Origin: Takifugu bimaculatus
Taxonomy: Eukaryota > Chordata > Actinopteri > Tetraodontiformes > Tetraodontidae
Assembly (NCBI GenBank): GCA_004026145.2
Contig: CP034975.1
Coordinates: 26,532,013 to 26,596,012 of the forward strand
Direction of reading: 5' to 3'
DNA: 64,000 nt
Position numbers and translations under genes: made by a program. The notes beneath the pieces are model-generated. The model was not told the origin of the DNA, made no database searches, and was given only the letters and a program-made list of their open reading frames with translations. This document shows, in pieces, positions 1-29,790 of this stretch (the first letter of the stretch is position 1; each line of letters starts with the position of its first letter).

Positions 1-2676
1 TGTCCATGGTTAAATGCCTCTCTGGTGGCTTTGGTGTGCAGCAGCTGTAATTCTATTGTAGCTGGACTCAGTGGTTGCTGTACAGGACCAGGCTTTGCTG
101 TGTGCCTCCCCTTGGGGAGTCAAAACATAAACCTGGGATGAGTTTTCAGGTGCAGACACGCTTAAAGTTTATGATAAGCTTCCCATAAATATTTGGATAA
201 AAGCAAGGCTGAAGGAACAAGATAAAACCTACTGTGCTAAAAGCAAGTGGACAGAAAGAGATGGTGAGGCCTGATAATGAAACAAGCTATTTGTGGCTCA
301 AGATGGAGGGGGGCCGGGGGGCGTCATCGCGTGAGCACGGGATGTTTTGAAGAGCTTGTGGCTCACTTCTGCTGACATATTTGTGTGACACTGTTAGAAG
401 TTTGAGGAAATATGTCGACTGGCTTTCCGAGCGTATTGAAAACATCCAGGGCAGGCCTGAAAGCAATCATCCCCCGTGGTTTTACACCGCGTCATGGGTT
501 GTAATGTGGTGCAAGGGATCTCTCAGCCATTCACGAAGCCTCGCGCTTGACACGAGAGGCAACAGAACGCAGCTTTATTCATCCGGAGGAACGATTGTAT
601 CCAGTGTGTGTTTCCTCATCACTAGCAAAGCTGCCTCCACCAGTGTGAATACTGTGACATTAAATTAGCCCTTCACTGCAAACCTTTCTACTATATTCCA
701 CCTGCCCCCCCCCCCCAGTCTACACACACCATATCTGATGAGCTGTGGCTAAATTAAACCGTGTTGACGGTCATTTCAGCATCCAAAGCCACATGCTTTC
801 ATTCTTGTGGGCTTGATAACGATCCCCGTACCGATGTGATGAGTAAGGCCCACCTTCAGAAACAAGCACCTGATCTTGGACGCTCCCTCCTGCAGATAAA
901 ATAAGCCTGTTTTAAAAGAAGGCAGATCTTATTTCAGCTGAACAGACATTGAGCTTGATTACTGTTTATTTTGCCCCAAAGACACAGCGGCTTCAGCCCT
1001 GCACGAATGATCACTAACGCAACTACAAAATGGGTTTTTGGCTCTTTTTTTTGTAGCATTATTTAATTCACTTTGAAATGCATAGTAAATCTACGTTAAG
1101 CCTCTTACTGCAAGAGCAGCTGCCCGTACAGCAACGCTGCACTGAGCTCCCAGTCTGTTTTTCTTCATTTCCTCGCCTTTTTTTTAGATGACGCTCTTGT
1201 CTGACAATGAAAAATGGGAGGCCATTTCCTTCCCCTGAAGTCCTGAAAGTAGATGAGGACATTAATCAACAGTCTAATGGGAGGCGGGACCTGCGAACTG
1301 TACGGCCCGGCTCATTGGCTGGTGTTTGGGTGCTAGCCCGGCCTTTTCCTGCACATCTGCGTGAGAACAGGGATCTCTGTGCAGGATCTACTGGAACTAA
1401 ATGTTTTCAAATCAAGATAGTATTCCCCTCTGCATTGCTGGCGTGCTTCGTGCTGGCTCTGCATCAGGCACGCTTCCAAACCTGTGACAACATCTCTCCC
1501 GTCTTCAAACACCCTGGCGTTTATTACTCGTGTTGAGAGTTTACCCCTCGTTTATTTGCTCTTTACTCTATTTGCTTCCCTTATCAGGTTAAGCTGCTTT
1601 TGCACAGGATTTCCAGGAGTGTTGTGGAGTGTTGTGGAGTGTACTGAGTGACGGCTGTGATAGGAAGAGCTCGGTATTGTCTGCAGGTCACTCACCTGTC
1701 ACCACGCAGACCTCTGCCCCAGATACTGAAACAAGTTCTCTCTGCCTTCCGAACACAATCGGCATGAACTTTGTCTGCGTGAACCCTCTGCATGAAGCAC
1801 ACAGGTGACTGGCTCCCTGTGAACGGAAGGCTTCACCTCGGCTTTCCTGCACCGCACCCACAGTGCCAGATGGATGCACTTCAGAAGAAATGATCATAAT
1901 GTCGTGCATAAATCATCAGTCCCAAATAAGCCTTCCGTGAGCTTCTCGACAAACGGTGCAAGTAAAGGCATCGTCTGCAGCCGAGTCACGGCGTCGTGTT
2001 GGAACAAGCAACGGGCCGATCAGTCAAAAGATGCTTCTTAAGGTCTCAGCGGAGGAACCGAAGACGAACTTTGATCCCACCTGAGCAGAACGGTTAAGCT
2101 TAGCTTTGCTTGAGCTGTAGTCACGGCTGTTTGTGACCAATGCTGGGAAAATCCTGCTCTGAACTACCGATTTTATTCCAGGAATCTTTACAACAAGCGT
2201 AGTCACTGTTCTAGGCAAAGTTCCATCAGACCTTGAATTTAAAAGTAATTATTATACTTACAAAAGTACCAAGCGTGCACACCTAAACACATGCGTGACG
2301 TCGGTCTGAGACTGACCCGTTGTGCTTTTATCGCTTCTGACCGCGAAGGAAAACCTTTGGAAATGATGCTGAACAATTTTAGCTCCTTGTTGCGTAAAGC
2401 AGTGAAGGAAAAATGCAATTAAATACAAAGTACGAGTAAATTCAACCAAATTAGTGACGCGTTTATTGACTGTGAGACGCGCTGATGGAATGAACCTTGT
2501 TTACAGATGTAAACGACGGTAGGTTTGTGTAGGTCTCATCGTTCTGTCTGTCGGGTTTGCAGCGCTGAACACGTCGGGCAGATCCCGTGTTTGCGTAAAC
2601 ACCGCCCGAGGTGGGAAATCTCTGCGTCTGTGTCGGAGGGGGAGTGTCGAGAGGCCCCTTCGCTCCCTAAAGAGGC

Positions 2677-2686
2677 TTGCGTGACA
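2677..2686 (+). promoter_or_regulatory. Candidate xenobiotic response element (AHR/ARNT site)
   Basis: TTGCGTGACA matches the AHR/ARNT consensus KNGCGTGMSA at every position. It lies in putative intron 2 of ahr2, 292 bases before a second full match. This is motif evidence only; roughly four chance matches are expected in 64 kb. Confidence 0.35.
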
Positions 2687-2936
2687 GGACTGGACGGACA
2701 GGTTGGGAGAGGCCGCGTCCTTGGATTTTCCTGTAGGGTGCTTGCACAGATAAGGGACACGCACTCGCAGACTATTGCTTACAAAAATGAAAAGGAAAAG
2801 CAAAAACAAACACCCTGGGGTGGAGAGAAGAGGGGGGCCGGTTGGTGTGTGCATGTGCAGTCCCATGCAGCCAGATCAGGGCTTTAGCTCCTGCTGCTAA
2901 AGCCACGCATCAAAAGCTGTTTTGGAGTTGGAATAA

Positions 2937-2950
2937 ACGCCCCCTGCTGG
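2937..2950 (-). promoter_or_regulatory. CTCF-like motif
   Basis: The minus strand reads CCAGCAGGGGGCGT, matching the CTCF core CCASYAGRKGGCRS except at the last base. It sits 19 bases before a candidate AHR response element. Similar words also occur in dispersed fish repeats, so binding is only a possibility. Confidence 0.3.
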
Positions 2951-2968
2951 CCGAACCCTGGCCGTTCC

Positions 2969-2978
2969 TGGCGTGACA
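2969..2978 (+). promoter_or_regulatory. Second candidate xenobiotic response element
   Basis: TGGCGTGACA is a full match to KNGCGTGMSA. A near match, GTGCGTGATC, follows within about ten bases. With the site at 2677 it forms a loose cluster inside an AHR gene, the type of place where autoregulation could act. Confidence 0.35.
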
Positions 2979-3495
2979 TTAGATGTGCGTGATCCGTTCC
3001 AGATAACGTTGGGGGGGGGGGCAGCAGTATGTGGCGGCTCTAATCGTTTCATCATTGGCAAAAAGAAATAATGAGTACTTGCTCAACGTTTTGCATGCGA
3101 TGGTTTACAAAAGACTAAATTGCACAAAAACCCCAACTAATTATCTGAGTCATTAAATAAGCGTGTTGTGCTTTTATTATAAACCTGCCAACACAAATTA
3201 AGCAATAAAAGTACCTGGGGGGGGGGGGGGCAGACCTCCACCATGCTGGTCCTCTCCCCACATATTGTGACCTACACCTGTCTTATACAATATAGGTGGT
3301 AGTAATATAAGGTTAGGTAAGGTGAGTCAGTCATCATATAGTATTCCTTTAAACAATCCTGGTAAGTGTGACAAGTGAGCAGCTGTTCATGTCCTCGATG
3401 CTCACGGACAGCATCCAGCAAACGTGTGCGTTTGCGTTGTTGCCATATCTGTTAAACAGGATCCTGGTTAATCCTGTCTCTCCCCACCCCGGCAG

Positions 3496-6400
3496 CGTCC
3501 ATCCGGAGCCGCAGAACCAGTCCGCTGAGTCCTGGAGCGAGTGGACAGAATGGCAGCAGCACGGACGCCGCCGGCTCCTCTGAGGGGGACCTTCTGCTGC
3601 AGGTTTGGCTGCAGCTCTTCTACACTTGTGTCTCAGCGATGATATCGCTTAAAGAACTTTGCTTATATCCCCATCCAAGGGTCATTATCGAGGAGCGATT
3701 GTGTACTTTGCTTCACTTTAACAGCACGTCCATTAACACGCCCTCTGGTTTGGGACGGTGTTACTGTTGTGTTCTGAAACGTGGCATGGCCCGAGCGAGA
3801 CCTGACGGCCTCGGGTACTCGGGCGTGGTTTATCTGTGAGCTCCTTTGTTGTGTGGAGCTAATCCAGCTCTGCCTGCAAAGGAGGAAGTTATGACAGGTG
3901 AGGCCGCTCGAGTGTGCGGCTCTGGCCAAACCTCAGGACACGCTTCATGCTTCTCAACAGAACCCGCACCTGTCTGGTGGCCTGCACTGTGTCGGTCGCC
4001 ACTCATCTGTCAAGCTCATTGTCCTGCTTTGTTGATAATAAAAACTAATCACAGCTCACCAGCGTTCGGCAGCACAATAGGCCTTTGAGAAGCAGCAGCT
4101 GCTCAGTTTGGATTGTCAGGGGGCAGCAGAGCTTTCAGGTCTCTGTACAGAATTCCCAGTTCTCTAAAACACCTTCATGTATTTAACGGGTTTCAAACTT
4201 TTGCGTCTGCCCAGGCGCTGAATGGCTTTGTGATGGTGGTCACATCGGAGGGGTTGGTGTTTTATGTCTCCCCAACGATCAAGGACTACCTGGGTTTTCA
4301 TCAGGTGAGAATCATAATGCCGTTTATTATTACGGGCTTATTTCTTTACATTAGTTCTTCATCCAGCTGTGACTGTGTCGTTGCCGCCTGTGTCTGTAGT
4401 CAGATGTGGTCCACCAGAGTGTGTTTGAGCTCATCCATACTGATGACAGGGAGAGCTTCAGACAGCAGCTGCACTTTGCTCTCAACCCCCCAGCTGAGAC
4501 GGATGCCGATGGTACGAGCTCCAAATGGCTTCATTTCTTCTGAAGTACGTTCTGGGTTCTCCTGGTGTTGACCGTCTCTCCTGGTGTTGTCAGGGCGGCA
4601 GAGCTGTGGGAGTGCAGTGACTTACAGTCCGGACCAGCTTCCCCCGGAGAACTCTTCCTTCTTGGAGAGGACTTTTGTGTGTCGCTTTCGTTGTCTGCTG
4701 GACAATTCGTCTGGTTTCCTGGTTGGTGCCGTCCTCCCGTCTGTTTTTGGAGAAGGTTCTGATTTCTGTGTTACTAACCTCTCTTTTGCATCCACCCCAG
4801 GCCCTGAGTTTCCAGGGCAGGCTGAAGTACCTACATGGTCAGAATGGTTTGCGGGACAGTAGAACCGGCAGCCATCCTCAGCTGGCGCTCTTCACCATCG
4901 CTGTGCCAGTTCACCCACCACCGATTGTGGAAATCAGGGCCAAAATGCTGCTTTTTCAAAGCAAACACAAGCTGGACTTCACGCCTATGGGCATTGACAG
5001 CAGGTGATCGAAGTTCCAAACCTCCTGTTACGTTTGTTTTAGTCATTGTTCTGTGCGGATTCTTCTACAGAAACCCGTAAGGATGGATTTCCTTTTGAGT
5101 GCCTTTGGTGACACCTAGTGGTGATTTGCTGTCTGCTCGGGCACTCCTAATGTCTGTTCTAATATCCTGGTCAAATATGCTCATGTGTCTTCCGTAAAAT
5201 CTCAATTCCCATATTTCCAATTCAGCTTCTAAAGCTCTTTGGAACCGGACCATGACTGAACAATCTGTTGCTTCTGTCTGCAGGGGGAGGGTTGTCCTGG
5301 GTTACTCGGAGACGGAGCTATGCATGAAAGGCTCCGGCTACCAGTTCATCCATGCAGCTGATATGATGTACTGCGCCGATAACCACCTACGCAGTACGTT
5401 GGCGGCCGTCTTCACCGACTGAGCTCGACCTTTGACTCATCCCGCTGACGCCGTGTTCTCTCTCTGACAGTGATTAAAACCGGAGAGAGCGGTATGACGG
5501 TGTTCCGGCTCCTGAGCAAGTCCAGCGGGTGGGTGTGGGTGAAGGCCAACGCCAAGCTGATCTACAAAGGAGGAAGACCCGATTTCATCATCGCAGTATC
5601 AGAGAGCGTTGGTGTGAGTGCTTCGCCGTCCGCTCCGGGGGTCGCCCCGGCCGCAGCACGTTCTGAAGTCGTCTCGTTTGTCCCGTTTCAGCAACGCCGA
5701 GGGCGAGGAATACCTGCGCCAGAGGAGGCTGCAGCTTCCTTTCAGCTTCACCACAGGAGAGGCCGTTCTGTACGACACGGGTCCCACGGTGGACCTCTCG
5801 CAGTTTCAGTTTAACAAGGTCTTCGCTGATGGCGACGTGGCCAAGAACGTAGCCCCCGGCTCTCTGCTCGACAGCTTCCTCAAACAGGATGAAACCGCCT
5901 ACACCAACACGTCCAGCAGCCCCTTACCTGTCGATCAGGTGTTCATGAACAGCCGGGCCCTGCTCAGCATTCCCAGTGACGCCTGGCCGGAAAATGGCGC
6001 GGCGTCCGCGGCGGGCGTGGTGAAAGAGGAGGCCAAGCAGTCGATGATGGCCGTCATCGACAACCTGGAGAGCGAAGACCTCTGTTCGGTGCTGCGGGGC
6101 CTCGACGCCGACGACACGGAGGTGGCGCAGTGGGAAAATGCCCTCAACAGGCTGAACCAGAGCGAGGATCATCGCAACAGTGTCGGCTCTCAGCTGGAGA
6201 GCGTCTTCACTAGCGACATTTTTGACTACATCGACAGCATTTTGTTCAAAGAGAACGGAGAAGATCTAAACGGAACTCATCCCAGCTGCTTCTCCCCAGC
6301 CAATCATCCACAGGAGCCTCTCAGGCCGACGGCTGCTGGACTCTGTGGGCCCCCCTCCTTTCCAACACCGAGCCCAGATTGTGCTTACGCTCCACACTGC

Positions 6401-7288
6401 CAGCAGCAGGGAGGCCTGAGTGCCTCAGCAGGATCCACTCAGACTTTCAGCAACACTAGAAAGCTCTCTCACCTGCCCTCAGATGTGGAAGCTGTTCCCG
6501 ATGCCTCGGCCGCTTTCCAGTCCTGTGGGCGGATGCACGTGGGCTTCCCTCCAGAACCGTCTCAGCACCCCACACAGATTTTACTGCAGTCACAAACAGA
6601 GTTGCCATCCAACGGAGAGCTGCTGCAGAGCACTGTCGAACAGCAACTTGTTGACATTCTGTCACCGCTGGTTCCGTGCGGTGACGTTAACCCGCCTGCT
6701 CTCAACGTTCCCGTTTCGTTTTCCTCAGCGCGTCTAAAGAACAACCTTCCTCTGCAAACGTACAACCGGCAGCTTCAGGAGTGGCAGCAGGTGCCTCAGG
6801 CAGGCGTCACGCAGCACGTGCACGGGCAGATGCCAGCGCATCACGGCCTAACGTCAGAAAACTCCATCCTCTGGTCAAACAACGTCCCCGTTCTGACCCC
6901 AGGTCAGCAGGGGGCGCTGGCGTGCAGCCGTGCAGCGACTCAGAGCGCCTGCATGTTTGAGCAGCACTTCTCCAGCAGCCCAGCAGGGGGCGACGCCACC
7001 ACACTCTCTGGATCCTCCGGTCTTAGATGGGGGGACGTGTACATGGATCAGAGTCCTCCTCAAGCTTCCTGTTATTTCCAGCACAGGCACAGCGAACCTG
7101 TGGTGGGCACCTCAGCCATCAGCCAGGAGGACGTCAGCATCAGCCCCCTGAGCGATCCGTCCACGCCGTCCTCCACCCAGCACGCCTTCAGCATCCAGCA
7201 GTACTTGGGCTGCCACAGACAGACGCTCGTGTCCCACTGTGGGATGCAAAACAACTACAATATGAACATTAAAGGAGCAAATGAATGA
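3496..7288 (+). CDS. ahr2: Aryl hydrocarbon receptor 2 (exons 3 to last; 5' end outside window)
   Basis: Ligand-activated bHLH-PAS transcription factor; in fish, AHR2 is usually the main dioxin and PAH receptor. It waits in the cytoplasm with HSP90 and enters the nucleus to pair with ARNT. Exons seen: 3496-3602, 4215-4304, 4400-4511, 4594-4721, 4801-5003, 5284-5393, 5471-5613 and 5692-7288, all with AG/GT borders. PAS-A begins at ALNGFVMVVTSEGLVFY. PAS-B includes SKHKLDFTPM, GYQFIHAADMMYC and MIKTGESGMTVFRLL. It is called AHR2 rather than AHR1 because exon 5 reads LHFALNP (AHR1 has LHWALNP) and the transactivation part has the AHR2-like blocks SRALLSIP and WENAL. The stop is at 7286-7288. Exon 5471-5613 has one surplus base (see its entry), so the frame is broken as assembled. 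Exons 1-2 (start codon, bHLH) lie upstream of the window. ahr1 follows on the same strand. Confidence 0.9.
5471..5613 (+). CDS. ahr2: ahr2 PAS-B exon with a one-base surplus (frameshift)
   Basis: This exon encodes the C-terminal part of PAS-B, from the split Met of MIKTGESG to the strand that should read IIATQRxLV. It is 143 bases long, whereas its ahr1 counterpart (26118-26259) is 142. Up to FIIA the frame is good, then it reads VSESVG. In the next frame the same bases read QRALV and join in phase, through the strong donor GTGAGT at 5614, to NAEGEEYLRQRR in the next exon. The surplus base lies in 5594-5600 (GCAGTAT). No alternative GT donor gives the needed phase. It is either an assembly error or a real null allele. 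Confidence 0.8.
5692..7288 (+). CDS. ahr2: ahr2 last exon: end of PAS-B and transactivation domain
   Basis: The acceptor is the AG at 5690-5691. The exon opens with NAEGEEYLRQRRLQLPFSF and TGEAVLYD, the conserved segment after PAS-B. About 480 residues of transactivation region follow, with acidic stretches such as LESEDLCSVLRGLDADD and TSDIFDYIDSILFKENGED. The rest is rich in Ser, Pro and Gln. Unlike ahr1, there is no further intron before the stop, so the C-terminal end is encoded in this exon and ends NIKGANE. The open frame seen upstream to 5618 is intron read-through. Confidence 0.88.
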
Positions 7289-8285
7289 GGGTCGCTTCAG
7301 ACTGTAAATCGGTTCAAAACCAAACGTGGCTTATATACGACGACAAACTCGAGGTCACTTTTATTATTTATCAGATGGGTACAAAATTCATCAATTAGTG
7401 TATGTTTGAAGAAAAAAAGGAAACACAAACACAAAAAAAAGATAATTTCTAATTCAAACCTGGTTCCTATAATGAATACAATTTTCTACACTTTGTCTGC
7501 TGCATTTATCTTTGTTATTACAATAATGATTATATACGACACGTACGTCTGTACGTCTTTGTTTCTAGACCTGCTCGTACGGTTTCAGAAACAGTTTAGA
7601 TTGTGTGTGTGAAACCAAATGTGCTGATTTGTAAAACATGAAAATATTTACCATATATATACCAAGACCACATAAACTTTAGAACATTATTCCGTGCAGT
7701 ATGTGGCCATGTGAGGCCTCATCGTCTGCTCTCTGTCCCGTTCCCGTGTGCCTCCCTCACACCCGCTGCGGCGTCCGTCCAGGTGGAGCTTTCAGCAGGT
7801 TTCACGAAGAAGCCAGACGGTGAAAGATTAGATTCCCAGCTTTGTTGGGCAGCTTCTATATGATCCACTTTGGGAATCGGCCTCTTTCTTTGTGCTGTTT
7901 TCATATTAAAGGCAGATTTCTTTAGTGTCCTGTATGATATCCTGTTTAAAAGTTCACTAAAATTCATTTTCTGTAAGTCTGTCAGCCAAACCTCTCACCT
8001 CTGATGCAACTGGGGGAACTGTTATTACACAGCTGAGGATCCTCACGTCCAGTAGGAACTAAATGAGTTGGAACGACCACTAGGAAGCAAGTAAACTACC
8101 TGTATCTTAATTCTCTGTATCGGTGCTCATCCCCAGGCTTATGTATTTTTATACCATTTACTGTGTAATTTCTTTACTGATTGTATGAAAGCTACACTAC
8201 AACAATGAAGTACAGGGTTTGTGTGTTGTGTTCAGGGCAACGGCTCAGATGGGAATTCAATAAAAGCCGGGTCGGATCCAGGCAT
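7289..8285 (+). other. ahr2: ahr2 3' untranslated region
   Basis: AT-rich sequence with no coding pattern between the ahr2 stop and the AATAAA at 8259-8264. The length near 1 kb and base composition fit a 3'UTR. Short frames inside it (for example 7406-7612) look like chance. Confidence 0.6.
8259..8264 (+). terminator. ahr2: Polyadenylation signal of ahr2
   Basis: Canonical AATAAA, 971 bases after the stop codon. Cleavage would be expected some 10-30 bases downstream. A CTCF-like motif starts 33 bases after it. Confidence 0.55.
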
Positions 8286-8297
8286 TCTGTCGCATCG

Positions 8298-8311
8298 CCA
8301 GCAGAGGGCGC
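8298..8311 (+). promoter_or_regulatory. CTCF-like motif between ahr2 and ahr1
   Basis: CCAGCAGAGGGCGC is a perfect match to the CTCF core CCASYAGRKGGCRS. It lies just past the ahr2 poly(A) signal and about 2.2 kb before the ahr1 start codon, where an insulator separating the tandem receptors would make sense. Motif evidence only. Confidence 0.4.
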
Positions 8312-9440
8312 CACCTCTGACGCCTCTAATTACAAACTATTAACCATGAACATCCATTAAACTGATGCCATCTCTTGGAGATGAACCAGACTGAGGACAA
8401 GGCTTTTGTCTTCGTTGTGGGTGTGTGTGGGTTTTTTTTAAATGTAACTCTTCTTCGTGTCTATATTCACTCAGCATTAATGTATTTTACAAGGCAGCTG
8501 CACCATGTGGCTGTTGCATGTTGGGAAATCACATTTTCACAAGAATCAGCCGTGTTTGAGTTTAAAGGCTTGGATGTTGAAAAGCATCCGTGGATCGTCT
8601 GGAGGAAGGCTGCTGGACTTGGATACCACAAGACACCTGTAAGCAGACGTTTGAGCTCTGTTGGTGCGGAGCCAACTGTCAAATTCAGTTGGAATGTTTA
8701 TGTACCTAATATATTGCCAAGCAACTATATCTTGTATCCTTTGTTATTTTTTATAAATACAGCTGTGGAATTAATGGTGTGTGATTTTTTTGAGTATTGG
8801 GAGGAGGAGGATAGGCCATTAGGAGCCTTTAAAAACTAATTGTAAACGTTTTTATTAACGTTGCCTCAAGCGGCCAGAGTGGGTACTGCAGCTCACTTTT
8901 CTAGTTTATTGTGTGTCTCCGTTTGTTGTGTCTCCGTTTGCGTGTCGTGACCAACAGCAGGCTACAGGTTACTTCCCGACTCCTCACTGATAAATAAGCA
9001 TTTATACTTCATTTACTGTCAGGTGTCAGAAACGACACAATGACAAGCGATGTGTCATTTTGTGATAATTCACAAACGCAAACAAGCAGATTTTTATGCC
9101 TGTATTTTTTAAGGGTTTATTATATAAAAAATCTTTAATATACATATGTCTGTTGATATAAAAATAAGAATTACGTAAATGCCGATGGCAGATCTGCTGA
9201 GGCCTGTTGGGCGGCCTTTAAGGCCGCTTCCTCTGGTAAATAAATGTAAAAATAATATTATTCACGCGAACATGCTGTTTTCATGGATACATTTCAAATC
9301 GAAGCAGCTAAATTATTTTAGTTCCTTTCAGCGTTTTTAAGGGGGACACGAGTCACATGACCCCGCTCACGGAACTCGCGCACAGGTAAAGCAATAAAAT
9401 TCCAAATTTTATCCATTATTCTTCCGTTGTGAACCTCAAC
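8312..9440. other. Intergenic DNA between ahr2 and ahr1
   Basis: Mostly AT-rich sequence with no recognised gene. A 154-codon frame at 8375-8839 has no family resemblance and is treated as chance. GC content rises sharply after about 9.4 kb towards the ahr1 promoter. Confidence 0.5.
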
Positions 9441-10477
9441 ACAAACGTTACCATGGTAACCAGCTCCAATCAAAAACCTCCAAAAAGGAGGCGCACGGTG
9501 CAGCGGTTCGCATCTGTTTCCGCCCGCTCTCACGCGCACTTTAGGCCCGCAGGGACCTGGTCTGGGCCCAGTGACGGACTGGGAAACCGCCCTAGGAGCC
9601 ACAGCGGCACCCAGGCCCGGCCTCGCCGGCCCGGCCCGGCCCGGCCCGGCCCGGCCCCGCAGGTAGAGCAGGAACCGGGCTGCATTATTTAAAAGTCTCA
9701 CCCCTGACCCACATTCAGCACGGGCCACCGCGCGCTCAACATAAACCTCCAGCTCTCATCTCTGCGCTGATTGGACGGAGGGGGGCGCTCGGGGACGCGC
9801 CGCCGCGAACGCGCGCGGCCCGTGTCTCCAGGAGACTCTCCCGCGTGACCGCGCGTGCCTCCGCGGTTGATAGCAGTCGACCCCGGCGCGCGACCGCAAT
9901 CCGTGTCGGGCGTGCCCGCCGGTGGAATGCGCGCGCCCGCCGCCTCCCTTCTCAGCTCGCGCCCGGCGCTAATTGGAGTGCACCGACTGATGTAGCCTGT
10001 AAAATGTAAATACTCGAAGGGTTTCGTTACTCGAATTTCTTCGGTCGTTTGTTTAAAAACAGGAGGAAGGATGAGCAGGAATATTCGGGATCCTCATCCC
10101 CGTTCGTCCCTTTTCCCGAGCGAGGATGGGAAACTCCGCGTCGTCTCCCTGGAACAAGTTCATCTTTGCTTGATGGAGCCGCTGTGATTCTTTTTCTCTC
10201 CCCCAGTTATGTTTCTTTTCTTGCTGCGTCACTTGTTTTTCGGGTCCCGTTTCACCCGTGGAGCGGAGCTTTAACCGGGCCGGGAGAGAGACCCCCCTCC
10301 TCCGCGCAACTTCTTCCGTTTGGGGCTTTATTCCTCGACCTTTGCTAGATTTTGACATTCTATTTCGCCCTCTCGCCGGTGGATTAGCAGAATATTGCGG
10401 GTGGCTTACATGTGCGGAGACAGAGGCTCTGTGTGTTGGTGAGGGATCCATCGGAGGCTTATATAAGAGGAGCCGTC
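9441..10477 (+). promoter_or_regulatory. ahr1: CpG-rich promoter and 5'UTR region of ahr1
   Basis: About 1 kb with dense CpG, a run of CCCGG repeats near 9630-9660 and many GCGCG words, just upstream of the ahr1 start codon. This fits a CpG-island promoter. GCGTG cores lie at 9843-9847 and 9853-9857 in addition to the full consensus element at 9528-9537. The transcription start cannot be fixed from sequence alone. Confidence 0.6.
9528..9537 (-). promoter_or_regulatory. ahr1: Candidate xenobiotic response element upstream of ahr1
   Basis: The minus strand reads GCGCGTGAGA, a full match to KNGCGTGMSA. It lies about 940 bases before the ahr1 start codon inside the CpG-rich region. This position would allow AHR2 or AHR1 to act on ahr1 transcription. 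Motif evidence only. Confidence 0.4.

Positions 10478-29790
<19,313 letters not shown>

Larger units (their letters stand above)
1..3495. other. Noncoding stretch, probably ahr2 intron 2
   Basis: No exon is recognised here. The first ahr2 exon in the window begins at 3496 with two bases that complete a split codon, so the start codon exon and the bHLH exon must lie upstream. I looked for a sequence like the bHLH exon seen in ahr1 at 12538 and found none. The stretch holds poly-C near 707-717, poly-G runs near 3011-3020 and 3218-3230, and the regulatory-type motifs listed separately. The open frames in it show no family resemblance. Confidence 0.6.

Noticed and set aside
3496..7288. Calling the first receptor AHR1 and the second AHR2
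   Set aside because: LHFALNP, the SRALLSIP/WENAL blocks and the C-terminus fit AHR2 for the first; LHWALNP, TNDEILSYI and the GFYL end fit AHR1 for the second.
8375..8839. 154-codon plus-strand frame downstream of ahr2
   Set aside because: No recognisable domain, irregular composition, no promoter or splice context; it begins just after the ahr2 poly(A) site in AT-rich DNA.
10462..10469. TATATAAG word before the ahr1 start codon
   Set aside because: A TATA box this close would start transcription inside or after the start codon of the well-supported first exon.
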